A stretch of 64,000 nucleotides of DNA from Nitrosophilus alvini (lineage in GTDB: Bacteria > Campylobacterota > Campylobacteria > Campylobacterales > Nitratiruptoraceae): positions 1,118,501 through 1,182,500 of the forward strand of contig NZ_AP022847.1 of NCBI RefSeq assembly GCF_015100395.1. Reading direction: 5' to 3'. Below the pieces are notes generated by a model that saw only the letters and a program-made list of their open reading frames with translations, ran no database searches and was not told the origin of the DNA. Position numbers and translations under genes: made by a program. This document shows, piece by piece, positions 18,196 to 25,195 of this stretch (positions within the stretch are counted from its first letter, which is position 1; each line of letters begins with the position of its first letter).

Positions 18196-19727
18196 ACAAA
18201 ACTCTTATAAGATATTCCGACTGGATCCTAGCGGCGGCTATATTTCTAAGCTTTTTTGCCAGCCTCTCCATGGCCCCGCTTTTCGATCTGGACGAAGGAG
18301 CTTTCAGCGAAGCAACAAGAGAGATGCTTCAAAGCGGCAACTATCTTACCACATATCTGAACGGTGAACTGAGATTTGATAAACCTATACTCATCTACTG
18401 GCTTCAGGCTCTAAGCGTCAAAATATTCGGTATGAGTGAATTCTCCTTCCGGTTCCCCTCCGCCCTTGCGGCAACTTTCTGGTCTTTGGGAATCTACTGG
18501 TTTGCAAGAAGGTATTTTGATGAGATCACGGCGTTTGCAGCCACTTTTTTTATGGTTACCTCCCTACAAATCACCATCATAGCCAAAGCAGCCATTGCGG
18601 ACGCTCTTTTGAATATGTTCATAGCCTACTCTATGTTTTTTGTCTATATCTATCTGGATAAAAACGAGAAAAAGTATCTATATTTTGCCTTCGGAGCCAT
18701 CGGCTTCGGTGCACTTACAAAAGGACCTGTCGCTATTCTCATACCTCTAGCGGTTACTTTTATCTATCTTCTGATCAAAAAAGAATTAAAACTCTTTTTC
18801 AAGACCGTTTTCAATCCCATCGGACTGCTGATATTTTCGCTCATTGCGCTTCCATGGTATATACTGGAATATATGGACCAGGGAATGCGTTTTATAGAAG
18901 GTTTTTTTCTTAAACATAACATTTCCAGATTCAAAACATCTTTCGAGGGGCATAGCGGATCGCTTTTTTACTACATTCCCGTAGTGCTTATAGGCCTTCT
19001 GCCGTATACTTCACTCTTTTTAAAAGCTATTACAAAGATAAAATCCTGGTTTAAAAACGATCTTTATCTCTTTTTCTCTATCTGGTTTATATTTGTATTT
19101 CTCTTTTTCTCTTTTTCAGGCACAAAACTCCCCCATTACGTGATATATGGATATACGCCTCTCTTTTTTATCATGGCTATGTATCTAAAAGAGATAAAAA
19201 ATGATTTTCTGCTATTTTTACCTGTGATTTTACTGTTTACGGTTCTGCTTTTCCTGCCCGAAATTGCTCTGCTTTTCAAAGAGAGCGTAAAAGACGAATT
19301 TGCCAGAGCGGTGATTGTTTCGGCACCTTCTTATTTCACATTTCCTTACAGGATATTTTTTATTTTTGCCATTACTCTTCTTTTGATTCTAAGCTTTAAT
19401 AAACATTTTGATAAAATCACAAAAACGGTGATTTTGGGCTTCTTATCGGTAATAGCGGTAAACTTTTTCGTTATTCCCATATATGGCAAAATAGCTCAAG
19501 AACCCATAAAAGAGGCTGCACTTATTTCAAAAAAGTACGGTTTCGATGTGGTTATGTACAGACTCAATACACCTAGTTTTATCGTTTACAGCGAAAAATT
19601 CGTTGAAAAAAGAGCGCCAATACCGGGTGATATTGTGCTCACCAAGGTGACGGCCCTAAAAGAGTTAAAAAATTACAAAATCATCTATCAAAAAAACGGT
19701 ATCCTGCTTGTAAAGGTTGAAAAATGA
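18192..19727 (+). CDS. Glycosyltransferase family 39 (ArnT-like), second copy
   Basis: A 511-residue polytopic membrane transferase. The canonical ArnT/PMT first-loop motif is seen in PLFDLDEGAFSEATREML, then RFDKPILIYWLQ and SEFSFRFPSA. About a dozen hydrophobic helices follow, and a short soluble tail from about residue 440. It is closer to ArnT in its DEG motif than the first GT39 copy in the operon (DEAYYWGWSQ), so the two are distant paralogues. The donor is probably made by the GT2 enzyme encoded directly downstream, with a four-base overlap. Confidence 0.87.
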   Translation: MNKTLIRYSDWILAAAIFLSFFASLSMAPLFDLDEGAFSEATREMLQSGNYLTTYLNGELRFDKPILIYWLQALSVKIFGMSEFSFRFPSALAATFWSLGIYWFARRYFDEITAFAATFFMVTSLQITIIAKAAIADALLNMFIAYSMFFVYIYLDKNEKKYLYFAFGAIGFGALTKGPVAILIPLAVTFIYLLIKKELKLFFKTVFNPIGLLIFSLIALPWYILEYMDQGMRFIEGFFLKHNISRFKTSFEGHSGSLFYYIPVVLIGLLPYTSLFLKAITKIKSWFKNDLYLFFSIWFIFVFLFFSFSGTKLPHYVIYGYTPLFFIMAMYLKEIKNDFLLFLPVILLFTVLLFLPEIALLFKESVKDEFARAVIVSAPSYFTFPYRIFFIFAITLLLILSFNKHFDKITKTVILGFLSVIAVNFFVIPIYGKIAQEPIKEAALISKKYGFDVVMYRLNTPSFIVYSEKFVEKRAPIPGDIVLTKVTALKELKNYKIIYQKNGILLVKVEK

Positions 19728-20665
19728 AAAAACTCTCTGTTGTAGTTCCGGTAATGAACGAGGAAGAGAACATAAAACCTCTTTTTCACGCTATTAGAGA
19801 GGCTTTAAATGATATTGACTATGAACTTATTCTTGTAGACGACGGCTCTACCGACAGAACGGTCGACAGGATAAAAGAGGAGGCAGATGAGAGAACGAAA
19901 CTGATAGTATTTAACAGAAACTACGGCCAGACTACCGCAATGGCTGCAGGTATCGACGCAGCCGAAGGCGAACTTATCGTAACCATAGACGGTGACTTGC
20001 AAAACGACCCGAAAGACATACCGTTGATGATGGAAAAACTGGAACGTGAAGGTTGGGATGTGGTTGCCGGCAGACGTGCAAAAAGACAGGACGGCTTTTT
20101 GCTAAGAAAAATTCCCAGCAAAATTGCCAACTGGATTATCAGAAAAAGTACGGGAGTTTACATCAGCGACTACGGCTGTACACTGAAACTTTTCAAAAAA
20201 GATGTAGCCAAAAACCTGGGACTTTACGGTGAACTACACCGATTTATCCCGGTTTTGGCAAAACTCTACGGTGCAAAGATGACCGAAATGGACGTCAGAC
20301 ACCATCCAAGAATACACGGTGTGAGCAAATACGGTATAGGCAGAACATTCAAAGTCATCAGCGACCTTATGCTTATGCTCTTTTTCCAAAAATACGGTAC
20401 TAAACCGATGCATCTTTTCGGTACTTTGGGATTTGGAATGTTTGGCATAGGAATTTTGATCGATTTTTACCTTTTTATACTGAAACTTTTCGGCCAGGAT
20501 ATCGGCGGCAGACCCCTTCTGCTACTTGGAGTTATGCTAACTCTCGGCGGTATACAGCTGATAACTACAGGCTTCCTGGCTGAAATCATGATGAGAACCT
20601 ATTATGAATCGCAAAATAAAAAGCCTTATGTGATCAAGGAGATTTTTGTAGGGAAAAAAGGTTGA
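19724..20665 (+). CDS. Polyprenyl-phosphate glycosyltransferase (GT2, DPM1/ArnC-like)
   Basis: A 313-residue GT2 enzyme expected to transfer a sugar from a nucleotide to undecaprenyl phosphate on the cytoplasmic side. Motifs: VVPVMNEEENI, the nucleotide-binding LVDDGSTDRT, the metal-binding DGDLQNDP, and HPRIHGVSKYG. Two C-terminal membrane helices (about 228-250 and 263-290) anchor it, as in ArnC and related enzymes. It supplies the likely donor for the two GT39 transferases encoded before it. The sugar is not identifiable; no amino-arabinose pathway genes are nearby. Confidence 0.9.
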   Translation: MKKLSVVVPVMNEEENIKPLFHAIREALNDIDYELILVDDGSTDRTVDRIKEEADERTKLIVFNRNYGQTTAMAAGIDAAEGELIVTIDGDLQNDPKDIPLMMEKLEREGWDVVAGRRAKRQDGFLLRKIPSKIANWIIRKSTGVYISDYGCTLKLFKKDVAKNLGLYGELHRFIPVLAKLYGAKMTEMDVRHHPRIHGVSKYGIGRTFKVISDLMLMLFFQKYGTKPMHLFGTLGFGMFGIGILIDFYLFILKLFGQDIGGRPLLLLGVMLTLGGIQLITTGFLAEIMMRTYYESQNKKPYVIKEIFVGKKG

Positions 20666-20678
20666 TACGAATTATATG

Positions 20679-20723
20679 TTAGTGTGAGTGTGAGTGTGGG
20701 TGTGAGACAAATCACGAATTACG
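20679..20723. repeat. Composite repeat: hexamers then a heptamer segment
   Basis: TTAGTG, TGAGTG, TGAGTG, TGGGTG, TGAG run from about 20679 to 20706 and are followed by AATCACGAATTACGG, which carries the heptamer unit CGAATYA. The same order and polarity recurs, on the opposite strand, at 53585-53657. It fills the gap between the GT2 gene and the TTG start of the flippase-like gene. Confidence 0.65.
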
Positions 20724-20732
20724 GAAAATAGA

Positions 20733-21587
20733 TTGAAAAAAAAGATTAAAACAGCTATAAAGATCATTTTTTCTATAGGATTGCTCTTTTTCGTTCTGTC
20801 TAAAATCGATACGGACAGGCTTTTTGCGATCCTCAAAGAGACCGATCCTATCTGGCTCTTTTGGGCCTTTGTAGCTTTCAATCTCTCAAAAATAGTAAGT
20901 TCGGTCAGACTCAACTACTATTTCAAAGATATAGGCATAAATCTATCCGAAAAAGCCAATCTCATACTCTACTACGTAGGAATGTATCTGAACCTCTTTC
21001 TTCCGGGAGGTATAGGAGGAGACGGGTATAAGATATATCTGCTTGCAAAGAGATATAACACAAAAGTCTCCTCTTTGATAAATGCTACTCTTCTGGACCG
21101 CATAAGCGGTCTGGCGGCTCTGGTATTTTTGGCAGCGATACTTTTTGCTTTCAGCTCATACACAGATATCTATCCCGGGTTAGGTATACTCTCCATCATC
21201 GGGGCGGCTCTGGTCTATCCTGTTTTTCTCTATCTTCATAAAAAGCTTTTCAAAAACTTCTCCACCTATATAAAAGAGACCACACTTCTCGGCCTTGCCG
21301 TGCAGCTTTTGCAGCTGTCAAGCGCATATTTCATCATACTGTCGCTGCCAAACGACGTAAACAATATAGATTTTCTGACTCTTTTTCTCATCTCTTCCGT
21401 TGTAGCCGTTCTGCCGCTTACCATAGGCGGAGTCGGAGCAAGAGAACTGACTTTTCTATACGGTTTGAAACTTATAGGAGAGGATCCGGCAACAGGTATC
21501 GCTTTTTCATTTATATTTTTTCTGATCACCCTCGTATCATCTGCAATAGGACTGCTTTTTGTGCACAGGCCTTTGAGAGAAGTTTAG
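20733..21587 (+). CDS. Flippase-like integral membrane protein (LPG synthase TM / AglD family)
   Basis: A 284-residue polytopic protein of the UPF0104/YbhN family, related to the membrane half of lysylphosphatidylglycerol synthase. Typical features are FLPGGIGGDGYKIYLL in the first third and VLPLTIGGVGARELTFLYG in the last, between hydrophobic helices. Family members are proposed lipid or lipid-linked sugar translocators. The only plausible start is TTG at 20733, with GGAAAA about eight bases upstream; the next ATG is some 80 codons in. It follows the GT2 gene on the same strand but is separated by the composite repeat. Confidence 0.8.
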   Translation: MKKKIKTAIKIIFSIGLLFFVLSKIDTDRLFAILKETDPIWLFWAFVAFNLSKIVSSVRLNYYFKDIGINLSEKANLILYYVGMYLNLFLPGGIGGDGYKIYLLAKRYNTKVSSLINATLLDRISGLAALVFLAAILFAFSSYTDIYPGLGILSIIGAALVYPVFLYLHKKLFKNFSTYIKETTLLGLAVQLLQLSSAYFIILSLPNDVNNIDFLTLFLISSVVAVLPLTIGGVGARELTFLYGLKLIGEDPATGIAFSFIFFLITLVSSAIGLLFVHRPLREV

Positions 21588-22669
21588 GAAGATACCATTT
21601 TTCCATTTTCCCAGACAGACTCAAAAGATTTATGAAGCTCTTTTCCCAGTTCGGTATTTAGATTCAAGACGCTGAACGGAGCTTTTGTGAGTCTTTTCGC
21701 TCTTCCGTTTTCATCCAAAGTGATAGGAGAATAAACAACTGCATCATCAACGATAAAAGATGTTACTGTTCGATGAATATTATAAATTCTAATATGATTT
21801 TCCGGATCTAGTCCAACATTTTCCAGCACTTCTTTCGCTCTTTTAATACAGATTTCAATCTGACTTTTCAGATCGTCATCCTGATGTGCGGCTCTCAGTA
21901 TATGTAAAGGAGCATTTGGATTTAAAAAAAGAACTCTAAAATCAAAACCGTTATCAACACGCTCTTTCAGAGTCTTAAAAAAATCACGATGTTCCTTGTC
22001 GAAAAGTTTTCTGTTTTTTCTACCAAATATAAGCAATCTGTTTTGAACTACATTGGTCAAAACCGTATATAAAGAGTGACTTTCAAACCCACTTGAAAAA
22101 TAGACCTGACTTCCTATGAGAGGCTCCGGTAGTCCATGTCGAGCAAACGAATTTATAACTCGCGAGATCTGATCATTAGATCCTGCTATTTCTATTTTCG
22201 ATATCTCTGAAATCTTTTCCTCAAATTCAGGCCAAAAAGCTTCAAACGCCTCTTCAAGATATGGTGTTTTCCATTCACCAAGCTCAGCATCTAAAGTTTT
22301 AACAAGTTTGAAAACATCCTCTTTAGTCAAAACGGTAGCCTGAAATTCTCGCAAAGGACCATCAAGTTCTGAAGGAGAAATCCCCAGAAGCAGTGGGCAC
22401 ACTTTCGAACTTCCGACCGCCTTGGAGAGAGCGCCTGCTTCAAAAAGAAGCCAGGGAGCCTTGTAGTTCTCTGGAGTTACACAAATTATACCTATATTGT
22501 GACTATTTAGATTTTCTCCTATTTCAATAAACCATCGCTGACCTTTTTCTATATCGCTGTCTGACATCCATGGTTTTGCCTTTTGGATAACTTTTCTCAG
22601 CCACACATACAAAAAACTCGCCATCTCCCTACTTCTCTTACCCGACCAACTCAGAAAAATATTTGCCAT
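21584..22669 (-). CDS. TIR-domain protein with uncharacterised C-terminal domain
   Basis: Residues 1-145 form a bacterial TIR domain of the TIR_2 type: IFLSWSGKRSREMA, KPWMSDSDIEKGQRW, GIICVTPENYKAPWLLFEAG. Glu77 in FEAGALSK matches the catalytic glutamate of NAD-cleaving TIR domains, so NADase activity is likely. Residues about 180-361 are a separate domain with VLFLNPNAP, then RIYNIHRTVTSFIVDDAVVY, which faintly recalls PLD-like folds without the HKD residues; I do not recognise it firmly. It may be the sensor. The gene is convergent with the flippase-like gene (four-base overlap) and has no partner on its strand. Anti-phage defence is the best guess. Confidence 0.8.
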   Translation of the reverse strand: MANIFLSWSGKRSREMASFLYVWLRKVIQKAKPWMSDSDIEKGQRWFIEIGENLNSHNIGIICVTPENYKAPWLLFEAGALSKAVGSSKVCPLLLGISPSELDGPLREFQATVLTKEDVFKLVKTLDAELGEWKTPYLEEAFEAFWPEFEEKISEISKIEIAGSNDQISRVINSFARHGLPEPLIGSQVYFSSGFESHSLYTVLTNVVQNRLLIFGRKNRKLFDKEHRDFFKTLKERVDNGFDFRVLFLNPNAPLHILRAAHQDDDLKSQIEICIKRAKEVLENVGLDPENHIRIYNIHRTVTSFIVDDAVVYSPITLDENGRAKRLTKAPFSVLNLNTELGKELHKSFESVWENGKMVSS

Positions 22670-23045
22670 TTATTCACTCTTTTTTTATTGCTTTATAAAT
22701 ATCATATTTTTTTATTTTTTATCCCTATTTGTTTCAAATCAAATTATGAAAAAATGGACTAGTATATACTTGCATTTTGTCCTAATTGTTGTTTTTTTAA
22801 TAGTTATTTACTTTTCTATTTGTTAAGTATTGCTTATTAGATAAAAAACAACTCTTATACATATCAAAAAGCATTTCAAAAATCATTTATATTTTAAATA
22901 GAGCTCCAAATTATTTTTTTCTTCGATATTTAATTAGTTTTATTTTTTACGAATTTCTAATTTTTATTATTCATCTTATTATAATGTATCATCTGAAAAT
23001 TAAAAATAAAAGACCAAACACCTTACAATTATTTTTAGAGGTTCA
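22670..23045. other. Very AT-rich gap without a clear gene
   Basis: About 400 bases before the pyrC-like stop hold long T and A runs and no ORF over 30 codons that I can support. It contains the TIR gene promoter region, a 26-codon hydrophobic ORF at 22746-22826 and a TATAAT at 22980-22985 that could serve the short ORF at 23046. I see no inverted repeats or target duplications that would mark an insertion sequence. Confidence 0.7.
22746..22826 (+). CDS. Possible 26-residue hydrophobic peptide
   Basis: ATG to TAA encodes a peptide with a basic start (MKKW), then an uninterrupted hydrophobic stretch (YLHFVLIVVFLIVIYFSI) and a final cysteine, the shape of a single-span membrane peptide. It diverges from the TIR gene, 76 bases from its start. 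No Shine-Dalgarno sequence is visible, and T-rich DNA yields hydrophobic ORFs by chance, so confidence is low. Small type I toxins and small membrane effectors have this form. Confidence 0.2.
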   Translation: MKKWTSIYLHFVLIVVFLIVIYFSIC

Positions 23046-23105
23046 ATGAAAAATTTATTATTTCTTTTGTATTTCTCAATCAAAATATCCGTCTGCCCTC
23101 TTTGA
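23046..23105 (+). pseudogene. Possible 19-residue peptide or truncated secreted-protein start
   Basis: ATG 23046 follows TTTAGAGGTTCA, a good ribosome site, and a TATAAT at 22980-22985. The peptide (MKNLLFLLYFSI then KISVCPL) looks like the start of a signal peptide but stops after entering the 3' end of the convergent pyrC-like gene by 26 bases. It may be a remnant of a secreted-protein gene cut by a deletion, or a real micropeptide; neither is proved. Confidence 0.2.
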
Positions 23106-24300
23106 AAGTGGCTGTAACCTCTCCAAAAAGCTCTTCTTTATAGTACAAAGACTCTTCGTTTTCCACAACTCTTTTTTTATCGGGATCGAAGATGACGATA
23201 TCTGCGCTGCACCCCTCTTCTATAGTTCCGTGGTTCAGTCCAAGGACTTTCGCCGGATTTTTGCAAAGAAGTTTTGTCAAATCACTCATATTCAAAATAC
23301 CGCTTTTTACAAGATATGTATATGCTATCGGCAGATAAAGAGATATGGCATCCACGCCGTAGGCCGCTTCATCAAATGCTATATCTTTTTGAACCATCGA
23401 TTTTGGAGAGTGAAGAGATGTAAGAAAATCGATTTGTCCGTTCTTGAGCATCTGCAAAAGTAACTCTCTGTTCTCTCTATCTCTGAGCGGAGGGTCTATT
23501 TTGGCACAGGTATTGTAGCCTCTGCACGCTTCGTCGCTTTTTACAAGATGGTGGATAGAAACTTCGGCATAAGCTTTGAACCCTCTTTTTTTTGCTTCGT
23601 TTACAAGTTCTACAGACCTGGCAGACGAAAGGCTTTTAAATACCGTCTCTATTCTGTAGCGATTTAGAAACTCTACGATTTTGGCAACTTCTATATTCTC
23701 TTCAAGTTCCGGAATCCCTCCCAGGCCAAGCTCGGATGAGACTTCCCCCTCATGCATCACACCACCGGCTCTCAAAGAACAGTTCTGCGCCCTGCAGTGA
23801 AGAGGAATCTCATACATAACGGCATACTCGAAAACTCTCCTCATCAAAGAAGAATCTATATCTGAACTGGTATAAATTGCAGCAGCACCTTTTTTCAAAA
23901 GTATGGCTATTTCACTGAGCTGCTCGTTTTCTTCGCCTTTTATGGCTGTTATCATCGGTTTTATATCGGATTTACTGTTAAGTTCGTTTTGGGATTTTAC
24001 AAACTCCAAAATTATTTCATCATCTATTTTAGGATTTAAGTGAGGATTTAAAAGTACGGTAGTAACTCCTCCTTTTGCACTGTTTTTCGCAAGTTTGGCC
24101 AAAGAGTCGACGCTTACTCTATCATCGCAGGTTTTGGCATTTAGTTCTACTATACCTGGCAAAACAGAGCATCCTTTTGCATCGTATATCTCATCTGAAC
24201 TAAGATCTGTGCCTATCTTTGCAATTTTGCCGTCTTTTATCTCTATATCTGCTTCTCTTTCGCCTTTTGAATCAACTATAAGAGCATTTTTTATAACCAT
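23080..24300 (-). CDS. Dihydroorotase-like protein, probably catalytically inactive (PyrC-prime/PyrX type)
   Basis: A 406-residue amidohydrolase-fold protein with the dihydroorotase layout: N-terminal beta sandwich, barrel, C-terminal NPAKVLGL and GCSADIVIFDPD. The metal site is broken: the usual PGxxDxHxH reads PGIVELNAK (Asn54 and Lys56 for the two histidines), and the usual catalytic aspartate of the TDHAPH motif is replaced in TSLHSPKS. IHHL and KIDPPLR remain. Inactive dihydroorotase homologues are known to scaffold aspartate transcarbamoylase in other bacteria, so a structural role in pyrimidine synthesis fits. No pyrB is in the window. It is divergent from a cytochrome c gene. Confidence 0.83.
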   Translation of the reverse strand: MVIKNALIVDSKGEREADIEIKDGKIAKIGTDLSSDEIYDAKGCSVLPGIVELNAKTCDDRVSVDSLAKLAKNSAKGGVTTVLLNPHLNPKIDDEIILEFVKSQNELNSKSDIKPMITAIKGEENEQLSEIAILLKKGAAAIYTSSDIDSSLMRRVFEYAVMYEIPLHCRAQNCSLRAGGVMHEGEVSSELGLGGIPELEENIEVAKIVEFLNRYRIETVFKSLSSARSVELVNEAKKRGFKAYAEVSIHHLVKSDEACRGYNTCAKIDPPLRDRENRELLLQMLKNGQIDFLTSLHSPKSMVQKDIAFDEAAYGVDAISLYLPIAYTYLVKSGILNMSDLTKLLCKNPAKVLGLNHGTIEEGCSADIVIFDPDKKRVVENEESLYYKEELFGEVTATFKEGRRIF

Positions 24301-24375
24301 ATCTGACCTTGTTTCAATTTGATATAATTGTACAAACTTCTAAAATTGTACAAAAAGTTGACTAAAAGGGTGATA

Positions 24376-24729
24376 ATGAGACATCTGTTTCTGTTTTTTT
24401 CTCTTTTTGCGCTTGCAATTGCTACAGACAATGGAGAGGCACTCTATTCGAAATACGGCTGCTACGGCTGTCACGGAGCAAAAGGAGAAGGAAGTTCTTC
24501 GTATCCTAAACTAGCCGGCAAATCAAAAATGTATCTGATAGATAAGCTCAAAGCCTACCGTGCACAGAAGATAAAATCAAAAAGAGCCGATATCATGGTC
24601 TCTTACGCAAAGCCTTTGAGCGATGAGGAGATAAAAGCGATAGCCCGGTTTTTGAAAAATATCAAAAAAGATGAAAATGAAGAGAGATATCAGCTCGATT
24701 TCGTACAGTGGGGTGACGACGGGTCGTAA
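24376..24729 (+). CDS. Periplasmic monoheme cytochrome c
   Basis: A 117-residue class I c-type cytochrome with a signal peptide (MRHLFLFFSLFALAIA) and one heme site CYGCH near residue 31. The distal methionine is probably in DIMVSYAKPLSDEE, where spacing to the C-terminal helix IKAIARFLKNI is normal for the fold. It would shuttle electrons in the periplasm. The ATG at 24376 follows AAAAGGGTGATA; the 16 codons open before it would spoil the signal peptide. A short acidic tail follows the last helix. It stands alone on its strand. Confidence 0.9.
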   Translation: MRHLFLFFSLFALAIATDNGEALYSKYGCYGCHGAKGEGSSSYPKLAGKSKMYLIDKLKAYRAQKIKSKRADIMVSYAKPLSDEEIKAIARFLKNIKKDENEERYQLDFVQWGDDGS

Positions 24730-24747
24730 ATCTAACGGTTTATAGTT

Positions 24748-25149
24748 TTATTTGTATTTCTCGTTCAGTTTTTTATATACCTGCAGTTTGTGTATAAAGG
24801 CTTTTGCCGGAGCGGCTCCTACAAGTTGTCGGCCTATCTTTTCGCCTTTGCTGTTGAAAAAATAAAATGTAGGCGTTCCAAATACTTTGAAACCGGCAGC
24901 TTTTGCTTTTTTCATTTCCATTTTAACCGGTATAAAGAAATTTTCCACAAACTCTGCCACATTGTCCGTCTCAAAAACCACTTCATCCATATATTCGCAA
25001 GCTTCACAACCTTTTTGGTCTATCATAAGCATTATAGGCTTTCCGGTTTTTTTGGCCATCTCTTTCGCTTTATCCAAAGATTCCACCCAGTCAAAATCAG
25101 CAGCAAAAAGAACAATCGATAAAAACAGAATCGAAACAAGTTTTTTCAT
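24748..25149 (-). CDS. Exported thioredoxin-like protein
   Basis: A 133-residue periplasmic thioredoxin-fold protein: signal peptide KKLVSILFLSIVLFAADF, active site GCEAC (CxxC) about residue 50, and the cis-proline loop FGTPTFYFF. It belongs with the thioredoxin_7/SoxW-like group that receives electrons from DsbD rather than oxidising substrates. It lies 46 bases downstream of dsbD on the same strand, so a reductant chain DsbD to this protein is likely. The ATG at 25149 has AAAGG at the right spacing; an ATG two codons earlier sits too near it. Confidence 0.88.
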   Translation of the reverse strand: MKKLVSILFLSIVLFAADFDWVESLDKAKEMAKKTGKPIMLMIDQKGCEACEYMDEVVFETDNVAEFVENFFIPVKMEMKKAKAAGFKVFGTPTFYFFNSKGEKIGRQLVGAAPAKAFIHKLQVYKKLNEKYK

Positions 25150-25195
25150 GACCATCCTTTATAAGTATCTGAATAAAAATAGACTATTGCCATAC

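Noticed and set aside
22670-23079. Insertion-sequence remnant in the AT-rich gap
   Set aside because: No terminal inverted repeats, target duplication or transposase fragment can be read.
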